In this document: in pieces, positions 45,437 through 57,500 of the stretch
Numbering within the stretch: the stretch's first letter is position 1
How the letters are laid out: each line of letters opens with the position of its first letter
From: Lytechinus variegatus
Lineage: Eukaryota > Echinodermata > Echinoidea > Temnopleuroida > Toxopneustidae
DNA: 64,000 bases
Direction: 5' to 3'
NCBI RefSeq assembly: GCF_018143015.1
Contig: NC_054757.1
Span: 4,016,001-4,080,000, forward strand
Program-made: the position numbers and the translations under genes
Notes under the pieces: model-generated
The model's database searches: none
Told to the model about the DNA's origin: nothing
The model's input: the letters and a program-made list of their open reading frames with translations, nothing else

Positions 45437-48092
45437 TCTGCTGGCACAGACCCTGATTGAAACTTTCATCGACAAGTGTGTCTCCATGCAAAGACTAGCA
45501 CATACAAAACTTGCTGTTTGAGGGCCTTCAATACACAGGGCATGAACAGGCTGCAATTCAGACCCTGAACTCGAGTGAAGGGTTTGCACAGCAGACTAGT
45601 TATTTTACTAAATTTCCAATATTTCCTTTTTTTTTAGGTACGCCCAACAAATTGGTGTTGTCTTTTCCCAATTACAAGAAGTACATTTGCGTTGGATATT
45701 CCATCAGTCTAGGATTGTGATGGATACCATGTCGGCTAATTAAGGAAAACATGTGATGTTTAGTTGCCATGTGAACGCTTTACTTTGACTTCATTGTAAC
45801 TATTTTTTTCAGTACTTGCAATTTGATTAGCTCACGTCAATTATGCACACATAAACTTAGATACACTACCCCCCCCCCCCCGGAACTTTAATTAATTTTT
45901 TTATATTCTGTTACTGTATTTTCCGCTTTGAATGAATGGTATGACCCGAAAATACCACATAGATTATATAAAGAGGTGAACTTTTTTTAACTAGAGATTA
46001 AAAAAAAAAACCGAAGGAAAATAGAAAGAAAAATAAAAGAAGACACAGTCGAAACACACTAAAATTGGAACGATACAAAGAAGATTGGCTTCGCCCCGCT
46101 CGCTCAAAGATAACACGCCCAATCATGAAACGTTCCTAATTTGAATAAATAAAAATACAAGAAGAGTATAATCAGAGATCTTGGTAAATATTACCAATTG
46201 ACAAAAGAAAAACGTCACATTCAGGACTCCCCCCCCCCCCTGTACCCCGCCTCCTTTCCCTCCCTCTTCAAAATATATTTGTGCCGCCCCTGCTTTCAAA
46301 GCGTGACACTTCGAAATATACAGTATGACAACAATTATTAGTGGGGTCATCACAAACAAATAACATTCGTTTATACCCAATGATTAGTACAAAGTTATAT
46401 TGAACAGTTGGAAAGAAAACGCACTTTCAAATAATTAAAATTACTTAACAGAAAAACGGAGTTGATAATGCCATTTGCTACGCTTACGTTTTTTACGATA
46501 TTTCATCATTTGAATAATGTAATTTCCATTAATTTTCATCACATCTGGTGAACATTCTCCTCTTCTTGTATTTTGTTTTGCTAAGTTTACTAGTCAGATG
46601 CCCCCCCCCCTCACATACTTGAAATTAGAGCACTCGCACGTTAGAATTTATTGCAAAAAATCAGTCAAGATTTAAGTAGTTTTGGGAATAGCAATATAAC
46701 TGATGATGGAATAATTAGATCTGCATATTTTTCATATGATTTTTAAATAGCGAAATTCGTAGGACTGGATAACTCCATTTACTATAAATACCAAACAGAC
46801 ATTCCACAAATAAGACGAATGACATAAGAACGTAAGAGGTTTAGAAGGCAATGAGAATTATCGCGATTATCGTCATTTCTATTTTTTCCTCAGAGCTATA
46901 ATAAAAAGTAATATTCATCAAGTAGTTGAGTACCTTGCAGAGTTCCTTTGTTGGCTTGTGATTGTGTGTGTGGGAGCAATACAAACTGAATTTTACCACG
47001 TATAATTACCATAATTACGATCATTATCATCATCAGTCTAGTCCTGTATTATGATACCGGGGCGGGGCCAAGGTAGTTTGATACTGAGTTGCCAAGGAGA
47101 CGTCAATATATTCCTCGTTTACAGACATACCAGTTAGTAGGATTTTTAAGGGGGAGGTGACACTAAGTTGAATTTTCCCCCCCAAGAAATAGAATTATTG
47201 AAACTTGTAAAAATGATGGTTTATGGGGTTAAGCTTTTCAAAAATTTTAAGAAAAATAGGATTTTAGGCTTGAAAATAGGATTGAAAAAGTATAAACTTA
47301 TTTTATTTCACAATTAAGGTTGGCAGCTGCGTTTAAAATGGGTGATACAGAGTTTTCATATACTATTCTTACTCCCCTCCTCCCCTCATCCTTCTCCCCT
47401 CCCCCTCTCCCCTTCAACAATTTGTCCGCTACCTGAGAATCCATAGGAGCGGTCTCAGTCCCCCTGCCCCCTCCTCTCTAGCGCCCATTGTGATGAACAT
47501 TGCCGAAATGTTAGTCTTTGTGTCTGTATAATGTGGTAATTAGGCATGTTAAGAAAAGAGATCCGAGAGGCCGGTAGAACAAAAATAATGAAAATGTGTG
47601 GGCTGGTGCATTTATAAAACCATTTCCTTATAAGAACTACTACATGTAGTACGTGGTTGTTAAAGATTGACGTATTCTAGCAAAGAACTTTAAGAAGACA
47701 ACGTGACTCAATGGCATGAGTAATCCTACTAAAAGTGATAATGTCTGGATCATATTCCGGAAGATAATGAAGATGCGAAGGAAATTGCTTGAGTGATGTT
47801 GGACTATTCTTGCAGCATTTGCATTAATATCCAAATATGGTGACCCCTTTTTTCTTCAGTTGCCGCTTCACTGTGGAAGTGCGGCCAGAATAAAGAAAAC
47901 GTGATACCCGCGGTTAGATTTTTCCGAAATTAGCAAATGAATTATGGTTATTCATTTACATCATCATATTTAGATTTTACTCTTCATTTTGATACATAAT
48001 AATGATATATCATGCTGACGCACAAAATGAGCAATGAGAGTTTGAAATTCCAATGTCAAAACCAAATTGAGCAGAAAATGAGCTAAGGGCTG
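44397..48092. other. Intergenic, no gene seen
   Basis: AT-rich sequence between DDX21 and the convergent IRF gene. It contains a degenerate (GTT)-rich stretch (45,160-45,370) and C-runs at 45,405-45,435 (31 C), 45,869-45,880, 46,230-46,240 and 46,601-46,610. Open frames are short and none resembles a family. Confidence 0.5.
45405..45435. repeat. C31 homopolymer
   Basis: Thirty-one consecutive C, the longest homopolymer in the window. Its length may be an assembly estimate. Confidence 0.9.
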
Positions 48093-48799
48093 TTAACCCT
48101 AAAGGATTGGACTATTTGAGATGTATTGAGGATTTGGGGCCATGATGCCCCCCCCCCCCCCCCCCCCCTTTTTGATCTCGGCCATCGTGAGCGCGATCGC
48201 GCCGAAATTCGGCACGCACAATCTTTACCACATATTTATTATGAATAAAATATTCAAATTTATTCTTAAAAACATTATTTGCAAGTTTAACACCCAATGT
48301 CACTTCAAATTTGCCTCTCTTTTTCCAGATGTCATCTTTGTAAACCAATTGAAAGGTTTCAACAAATAAAAATTGCGAAAGTCAATTTTTTCTTTATGTA
48401 TTTTTTGTTTTTTGAATTTCTTATGTATTTCTTTGTTTTTTCATCTTTTGTTTTTCACTGTTTTTTAATGGAAATTATTACAGACCATTGGATAACTAAA
48501 GTGAACCCTAAATTAATTAAGCAGGCCGATTAGAACAAAAAAATAGTCGCCCTTTTATGAATTTCATCTCCCATAGACTTGTTACACAAAAATGAGCCAT
48601 TTTCTGCATGACATTGTCTCGTAAAAAGTCATGGCGTCGCGATGTTATACCCGAATTTCGTCTCAAAAATTACGCGAGACTTAAAAGAAAAAGTCATAAA
48701 ATTTTGAAGTGCTATCTTTTTGCCTTTCAGAAATATCGCACGAATTAAGCGTCGAGGGGGGCCCATCATGCCCCCCCCCCCCCCGTCCTCTAGGGTTAA
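48093..48799. mobile_element. piggyBac-like MITE with subterminal hairpins, copy 3
   Basis: TTAA at 48093-48096 and 48796-48799 flank 699 bp. Ends: CCCTAAAGGATTGG and, inverted, CCCTAGAGGACGGG. Hairpins near 48,134-48,168 (core CATGATG) and 48,755-48,784 (CATGATG when read from its own end) carry C21 and C14 runs. The inner block gatctcggccatcgtgagcg matches the other copies and the orientation is that of copy 1. Confidence 0.75.
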
Positions 48800-49312
48800 G
48801 GGCTTGATCCTTGAATAGCATTTCTTTTATATTCTTATTTTAGGTTGCTTTTGGTTGTTGTTGTTGTTGTCTTTTTATTCTTTAACTAATCTCTAAATGA
48901 GACAGGATTCTGTCGGCAACCTGCCATGCCTGAACGTATTGCTAAGAATTCGGTCTTTAAACAATGTTGTTTAAACATTTTTAATGATTATGTTATTTTT
49001 CAGTAAAGATGTTTCCTTGTTTTGGTGAAACAAATGCTAAATACTTTCGTCAATTTATAACCCGCACTGTTTTCATTGCTTCATAAGTTGGTTTTTTTTA
49101 ATTGTTTTGAGTAATATTGGTTCAAAACACCTATTTCATTTTGATACCTGGTGTTACGTAATATACACAGAAAAATATGAAGTTACAAACTCCCCTGTTA
49201 TTTATAATCACCCAACAAAATGTTGCGTATTCATGTTAAATCCCTTTAAATTGTTGTTAACACCAGCATTTTTTTATAGAAAAAAAAACTAATGCATAAC
49301 ATACCAGGGGCC

Positions 49313-49438
49313 TGTTGCATAAAACTTTTTACCTGAGAAAACTCTGGTAAAAACTGAAAACTAAGGTTAGTCTGATTTCTGACATTGACTTTAACACAGG
49401 TTTTCTCAGGTAAAAAGTTTTATGCAACGGGCCCCAGG
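49313..49438. mobile_element. Small foldback MITE, about 126 bp
   Basis: Left ggggcctgttgcataaaact, ttttacctgagaaaact and right gttttctcaggtaaaa, agttttatgcaacgggcccc are inverted repeats of about 36 bp around a short centre. Confidence 0.75.
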
Positions 49439-49959
49439 AATGCATAGCATTTCCATTTATTTGAATATATATAGGAGAAAGGGGCATTGTTTATTAAATG
49501 CCTTGTCGTTCACGGGCATTAGTGCTGTGACTGGGATTAACCACGGAATTTTATTACAAGCTTAAACCGATGTCATATAAAATACACGGATTATGTCTTC
49601 TTTCTTTTATTTCTTTTATTTTATTCATGGATATAGGCCTAGTTGCATATTGCAATTTCTCTCATTTTTCTTTTCCATCATTTAATATCAACCCTTTCTG
49701 CCAACATCTGAAAATGATTTGAAAAGTGTTTAGGTTAACTGTTGCGGGTGGATTTTATTGTCATCGCCGTATATTATAGTCCCTTCAAAATTGTTCCAAT
49801 CCCTATATATATAATATATATATATCGTAGTTGATATAAACGTCAGAGAACGTAAAAAAGCGCGTTAGCGTCTCTTTGTAGACCTACCATTTTCATTCAT
49901 ATTTCAATTGTGGAGCATGATAGCATAAAAAAATCAACATTTTCTACACTAGCTTCATC

Positions 49960-50280
49960 CATTTCTATCTATCTATCCATCCTCCTCCTCAATCCCTCCC
50001 TTCTTCTCTCTCGCTTTTTCATGATTTTTTTCCCTCTACTTTACTTCTCTCTCCAATTTTCTCTTTCTTCTGCCCACTTCCCCTCTTTCTCTCTCTCTTC
50101 CAACATATACCATTTTGCTCTATTTCTTCATTATTTTTCCCTCTCTACTCGCTCTCTAACCATCTATTTCTCTCTCCCCCCTCTCTCTCTCTCTTCCCGT
50201 CTCTTCCTTCTCTTTTTCCTATCTCTATTTCTCTCTCTCGCACATACACACACACACACTTTTTTTTCCATGTTTTCCCT
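49960..50280. repeat. Polypyrimidine (CT-rich) tract
   Basis: About 320 bases are almost entirely C and T on the plus strand, with (TC)n runs and a final (CA)n. The 134-codon open frame across it is low-complexity (Ser/Leu/Phe) and is not a gene. Confidence 0.85.
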
Positions 50281-53200
50281 AGTGCCCAATCCATGTTTCC
50301 ACAAAGGCAGATAAGAAAAGAAACAGAAAACATATGTATTTGCAAAGGTATCAAAAGGTTTTATCACAAAATCTAGTCAATAGGTATGTTATACACACAT
50401 TGTATTATTCGAGAAAAAAGTACCTTAAAAAGTACATGAAAAAAGTACTGCAAACTTACAGATGCGAACAGAAAACACAAACAGACATTACACGATCATA
50501 CAGTACAACACGAAAGCAATACAATAACAACATCAGATTCATATTCAATACCTTGTACCGCAAAATACTTTTTCAATACATGAACTTCGAAGTAGATCCT
50601 TTTCATTATACAGTTAATCCTACGGAATCAGTTAATCACTACGCCATTCAAACTGCATTCAAAGCAATTCGCAATTATACAGCACAAAAATCCTACAGAA
50701 ATGTCTTTTTTAGAGAAAATATAATAATTCATTGATTGTGGTACAATTTACACTTTTTTATGATTCGAAGCGTGCACTGAAATTGATAAAGTGACGATTC
50801 ACAAACTTGCATGAAAAAAGCCATGCCATTTGATTAACGAAAGCATTAATTTTTTCGAGCAAACCTATCACAGCTATCAAAATATGAATTAATATACATC
50901 AAAAGAAGTAAAATGAAATTATCAATATAGACCTTTTAAAGGTTACTTTAAACGCGTACCATACACTGTATGGCCAGTCTTTTTAATTTCCACACTCAGT
51001 TCTATCTATACCTCTAAAGAAAGTATTCAGGGTTAAGTACGTCATTTAAGTACATATAGATTTTTACAACAAAGAAATAAAAGTATATGAAGTTCTGTTT
51101 GTTACATTATGCCAGACACACACGACGGGACACTTGGCAGTAGAAAAAAATATTCATTATGAATTATGAAACTATTTTGAAAGCGGTTAATTTTAACGAA
51201 CAATGTTTAGATTTTAAAGGGATGAATTTTGTCCAGGGTGGAAAATGGCTTCCGACGGAATGGGAGGTATACAACAACTCCTTCTAATGTATATTCAACG
51301 ATTCATAAACTAATTTATACGAAATGGAAGTCATTAACTATCTAAAAGGCGCCAAATCAAGTATTCGAGGTGGTTATCATGCCTGATGAGAGCACACAGC
51401 GGACAAACCGCGTGCACAGCAAAAACTGTGGTGTTAACCGGTGTACATAGAGGACCACACCAGTTATTTTACACCGGTGTTAAATTGGTGGTGTTAGTTT
51501 TACACCTATAGGTGTTATTACAACACTTATTCTTGTTATTGGTGGTACCGTTATCACATAATCATATATAGACAACTTGATTAATAACCGACCACTTGAA
51601 TTCTGAAGCTCTAGCCTTTCTGTCTGACCGAAATATTGGAAATATTTAGCTAAATCAGTGAATTACATTATAAATTATGGACAAAGTTACTATATCTTTA
51701 GAGGGATCGATGGCATTTCATATAGTATCTGACATGATTCGAAGTGGTATGGAATGTTGGTCAGAAAAAAAAATTGCCTTCATTATGTCATCAATAATAT
51801 TGCTACAAAATAAAGGCTTAATGTGAGCTTTTAGTGTCGTCCCTGCGTTACGGTGGCCGTGCGGAATAAGAGCAAAGGCGTGCTTGATTTCGTAATTCAA
51901 AGAGCGATGTATTATGGTGCCGGTACTAACTTTAAGCCACCTACAAACACTGTTTTCCTTAATTAAATGCTATTATGATCATGCTAATTAATTCGAATGG
52001 AAGTTGTCGGTGTTGGGTGTTGTCCGGAAAACTATGAATATTACTATTGCATCATTGTTTCGGTGATCTGTTTCGCTTCCGTAATAGAACATCGTAATAA
52101 ACTTCGTCTTATATCGACAGGTATTTTATTATTATGCATGTCATTCTATTTAAGACCCGGATGTCTGACTTTCGATTGACATAAAAGATGGATTATTTCC
52201 CCTTCTCTCGCCGACTCACTCTCTTAAATACATGTCATACGGGCGGTGATGATGATTTAAAAGTAATTGATTGATAATACAAGAGAAGAAGTGCTGCCAT
52301 TATAGAGCATCGCTAGACTAATTTTAGCAGTTTTATTTCGATATGACACCGATAACTAACCCATTGGTTAATAAATAATAAGAGGGCGTCGTCACTTAAA
52401 TGAATGTTAGGCCCTTGAGGAGGTTTGGAGAGGTTAAGAGACATGAAACTGGGGGAGTTGAAAGAAAGGGAAACGAAAAACGGAAATGGACTTATATCAA
52501 TACGACTCTATCCTTACATGACTCGAATTCTGACAGCCTGTTATATGCGACGACCAATTAAGGCAATTTAGAGCGCACAACAGATAAAAATGTATATACA
52601 CGAAACCATGACGCTATATAGGAACATCTATAATTCTATTTACAATATTTTACAGTCCATGTCAAACATGGTTAGGAACAATACACAATGAGATGTTTAA
52701 AATAAGAGCATGTGGTTCACCATGGAACGATTCACAACAAAAACAAACATTCGAAATGATTTTGCATACAAAATGACGTAATACTTCACAATGACTTCTT
52801 AAAGAACCTTAATCAACTGCAAGAAATATGTTCAGGGCTACTTGGCTTGGTCAAAATGACTAGAATGAAAGGATCGAATACGTGCAATTATTTTAGTCAT
52901 AATTTTCTATTTGTCTCGAACACAGTCATTTCTGACAAGAATAATACAATAAGTTGGATCAATCTAATCTAAGTCGTTTTCACTGGGTCGCTTTAGAGTG
53001 AATAAGCTATATACTTACATATTGTTCGTCTTCGGTGGATTCAAAGATAATTATTTGCATAGGTTTACAAAATGGGCAATTCCATGAAATATACTTTACC
53101 CCCCCCCCCTCATTGGACCATACGGAAATTGACTTATCTCTAATTTCGAATTCTTGAAAAAAAAAGTGCAATTTGTTAAGCTACCATTGGTAGTAGTACA

Positions 53201-54572
53201 AAGTAGTACAAAATTGAAATATAAATAAAGAAAACGGATGTTGGACGTGACGAAAATGAATATTTTACGGAATTGCCCGAAAGAATGGTTTCCATACAAC
53301 ACTTTTTTTTTAAAGAAAGGAATGCGCTCGAAGATTCTACTCTATTCTACACGAAAATCATGCAGACGTCATATACATTCGTAATTCATTTTCATATCTA
53401 AGTCTGCAAACATCTACACAGACGCACTCACTTCAACTTATTTCTACGAAAATTGGGTTGATCATTATAATCACAAGTCATAAAAATCAAAATCCACTAC
53501 TAAAGACTGCTGCATTCGCTATGTACGTTGATGTCTATTCAGAGTTATTTCAGTTCATGCCCTTTTTTCTACTTCGATGTGTAATCATTCGAAACGGTTT
53601 TGTATCCGTTTGTCATTGTCTAATATCATCAAACAACTATCAGCATAACTTTTCAATACTGTAATCTAAATAAACGAATCGTACGAGATCGAATTTCAGT
53701 CAAGAAAACATTCAAAATTAATATCAAAGCAAAACCGAGACTTGTAAAAAAGGGTATCTCAATGGATGAATAAAAACAGATCATATTTTTGTGATAATGA
53801 TGGAAGACGTGTATCACGTACAAAAATCTTGCCTTAAAAAATGAAAAAGAAATGGTCAACAATTTAAATTTTTCAAACCACATGTTTAAAAAAATAGGCA
53901 CAATTCTGCTCAACTTGTCCTTTTTAATCCACAGCAATCTATGATAATACGAATTGAAGCATTTTTATTTTGCTTTCGTCGGAAGTAGCGATTGATTTTT
54001 GTTCAGCTGGAGGAAGAAGGAAGTAGCTTCGGCCCCTTTCATGAAGCGTCGGTCTTCGGGTATCTGCCGAGTATCCCTCGAAACCGAAGACAATTATCAC
54101 AAGGTCCCTCGCCTTCAAACATGAACCACTTCAAACAGTGATTAGTCTCTCAAGTACGTGCTGTCGTCAAGGACCTCCTACAGGTTTGGAAGAACTCTCG
54201 AAATAGTTTTGTTTGATGCATAGCAAGTCCAAGCTAAGTGCACTTTCACCACGTTGTTCATGACCGCCAATCCATGCAGGCACCGCTTCGGAAGTATGAA
54301 ATGTTTCGGAGTTAGCAAAATCACACATCCTTCAACGCTGACATGATGATATTTCACAAACATGTCCCACAAATCATCTCCAAGTACATCACAAATATAC
54401 CACGTTCTTTCATGTTTTCAAATGTGATTTCCTCCGAAGTCATATGGTCAGTTTTCAGCAATGTTTAGTGCCACAGTCCAAGTATTTCCAGTTCGATTCG
54501 GTTTAAACCGCCCACGACTGGTTCAAACTGGTTTACAAAGCGGCTGCATCCAGATTTCTCACCCATGAAGAC
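50281..54572 (-). other. Repeat-poor stretch, probably including the IRF 3' untranslated region
   Basis: 4.3 kb directly downstream of the IRF stop with no SINE and no clear MITE except a weak foldback of acaccggtgt words at 51,425-51,540. The first AATAAA on the minus strand lies at 53,964-53,969, about 600 bases after the stop. How far the transcript extends cannot be told from sequence alone. Plus-strand open frames here (for example 50,334-50,735) resemble nothing. Confidence 0.4.
53964..53969 (-). promoter_or_regulatory. Candidate IRF polyadenylation signal
   Basis: AATAAA on the minus strand, the first after the IRF stop codon, about 600 bases downstream. Position and motif are the only support. 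Confidence 0.35.
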
Positions 54573-57500
54573 TCAGAGTTGATGGAGGAGATAGTTCGAG
54601 TCAACATACGGATCTGTAACATGAAATGAAATCGGAAAGGAGGAAATTTAATTTCAGTAAAACAGCGATGTCTCAAAAGGCATCCCTTTAACCAAGGAAT
54701 TTGACTCTAATTCTTGATAAAAATTAGTCATTCAAAGTTAGTTTAAAACCGAGCCATGTCCCTTAAATAGTGACTTCAAACATTGGCCACTTTTACGTGA
54801 ATAATTTTAATTGATGCATTTTTTTCCGGGTGAAATTATTCACTTTGTAAGAAATGTATATTCAACGACATTTATCTTCATAACAAGAATCTAAAATTTC
54901 ACTTTCTCTCAGTTTCCAATCAATTGTCTCAATTATTATAAACAAGACAATCTATCCTTCCTCATCGCAGTAGTGGTATCATGTTTATCTATTAAACAAT
55001 TCTGTCTGCTTACTTCGCACAATTGAGTCTTTAGAAATTGAGTCTTTAGATCACAAAGCACACCATTCAACTACTATAGACATTTACAGTTTTCAAACAT
55101 CGGGGGGGGGCATTGAGAAAATTTCATAACGGAACAAAGATTTTCAAGTAGGCCTCTGAAATTTTGTTTTGATTCTTCTCTGATGAATTTCAATCCAATC
55201 AATTTCTTAGAAAAATACACCGATCAAAAACGGGGCACAAATTTCAACATCAATATTCCATTTCCGTAATTAAATACATATGCCTGTTCAAATTTGATAA
55301 TTCAATGACATTTCGCCCAGGCGACACATTCTTCCATGGCTAATTTGCTAAATGACTACAGAATCAGCCATACCCTAATGATCATTAAGTAGAACATTTT
55401 ATCATCTGCTTGTGTGATGTGTTTTTTATAGAGCAATGTTATTATTATTATTACTTAATTGGGATGAAAGTAGCAAATGTCAAGGCACCACTAGAACAAA
55501 AGATTTTTTAGGCTTACATGTATCAATATGAATTTCACACTCCTTGCAATATAATCTAACAATAATGTTGCCCTAATCATAACAGTTGTTATGAAATGAA
55601 AATCACCATTTAAATTTATATAATCTTTTTGCGTTCTCGGCATTCATGACACTCTCTTCATCCTAGAGCTTGTACATGTCGGTTATGTTTGATGATTGTG
55701 CCAAAAAATAATAATAATAATAATAAGGCCATTACTATTATTGTGGGCGCGTCGTGGTCTAGTGGTTCTGATTCTCGCCTTCAAACCGAGGGTCGTGGGT
55801 TCGAATCCTAGCCATGGCGTGTTTTCCTTCAGCAAGAAATTTATCCTCACTTGACGCAGGTGAAGTGAATGGGTACCGGGCTAGAAGTAATTTCTCAAAA
55901 AGCTATGCGCACCAGAATCGGTAGACTAGCTTAAATTAGCGCCTTGAGCACCTAGCAAGGTGGGTACGTGAACTATACAAATTCTATATTACTATTATTT
56001 ATTTATTATCATTACTTTGAAAATGTGTAAACTTGGGATGTACCTTGATGTTGCGTGTTGAGGCCCGCGAGGGAAGCTGCCGAAGCGTAACCGTTGATCA
56101 TGGAGTTGTGGTGGTGTGCCTGCATGGGGTGTTGGGTCTCGGGTTCGACTTTGATCTGGGTCATTAAAGGGGCTTGTTCATACCCTGGTAAATCTCCCGC
56201 CATTACTCCTAGTGAGAGAAAAAAATAAAAAATATAGATGTTCATAAAATAATTTCTATTTATTTCTTACATCAACGACAGATTGAAAAGTACGCATCTA
56301 TAAAATACAATTTCCTTTAAGTTGTATCCTTTACTTCTTTATTTCCATTCTTATTTTTGTAAACCTTTATCATAAACGACACTTCTAAACAGTCTCACGC
56401 CAAAAGCGCATTTATCTAAAACAATTCACCGTTTCATATTGAATCTTGGCATCCATAAATTATAGTTTATCAAGTTCTCCATTTTCTCTGAGAACAGGGA
56501 ATGTGGACTGTCTGATTGGACATTTAAAGTTTCTTAAAGATCTTATTTTCGAAGACTCACTGTTATTTGCCATGGCCATCGCGTCGCCGAAGAACACTCT
56601 TTCGTCTGGATGTCTGTGATTGGTCCAACATGAGCTATAATCCATGGAGGTGTCCAGGTTGTTGTTGCCGTCCAGCGGCGAACTGCTCCCGGAGCTATAC
56701 CCTGGACTGTGCTCCTTCAACTGAATCACCAGCTGAAAGAAAGATCGATTGATTCATTTATAAATTCATTGATTCATTCATTGTTTGATTGATCAGTTGG
56801 ATCAGTAATACATTTTTCATTTTGGGGCAGCGTTATTCTACCGTTCGAACAGGAAAAACATGACGCGACGGCGACGATTAAACAATCTTTGGGATTGATA
56901 GCGAAGATGAAATATACGGCGTCCATTTGGAAGCAATAAATACGTTTTAGCTTTAAGTGGGCGTTAAGTATTTCAAATTTTAAATCGAGTCAAGTTTCTA
57001 ACTTTCATTTAAATGCGGATAATGAGTATTTAGAGAGGGGTCTGAAGTATTTAATTCTCGGGAAAAATAGAGGAAGTGACTTTGCACCTTTTGTATGAAA
57101 ATTATTCGGCATCGCTCGTCAGCCATTTGGGTTGACAGCTCCGAGTACCAAAAGATAACGCACTTATGATGTGAATTACATCAGCAATTCTTTCTATGTT
57201 GTAGCTCGCGCTACGGTGTATATACAATCAAACAAAAGTCAGTCGAAAATCATATAGTCTTTACATAAATTCTGATGAAGTAATCACTTTTCGTAGACCT
57301 ATCCTCCTTCAACATAAACAACGCAACGATCGGATGCGCTACCATTTTCCCACCTAAAGAACAGAACACAAGTACTATCCAAACATGAATCCCCCTAACC
57401 AAAACAAATCAAATTCGACTTTATTACCGGCTCTCAAGACCCAATCACGCGATTTTCTCATCAAAATCCATCTATTCGATTTAATCACCTGACATTGTAA

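Noticed and set aside
49910-50314. 134-codon Ser/Leu/Phe open frame that could look like a membrane protein
   Set aside because: It lies in a CT-rich tract; the apparent hydrophobicity comes from TTT/CTC/TCT codons.
50334-50735. 133-codon open frame, Tyr/Asn/Arg-rich
   Set aside because: No recognisable motif, AT-rich codon make-up and no splice partners; it is antisense to the probable IRF 3' region.
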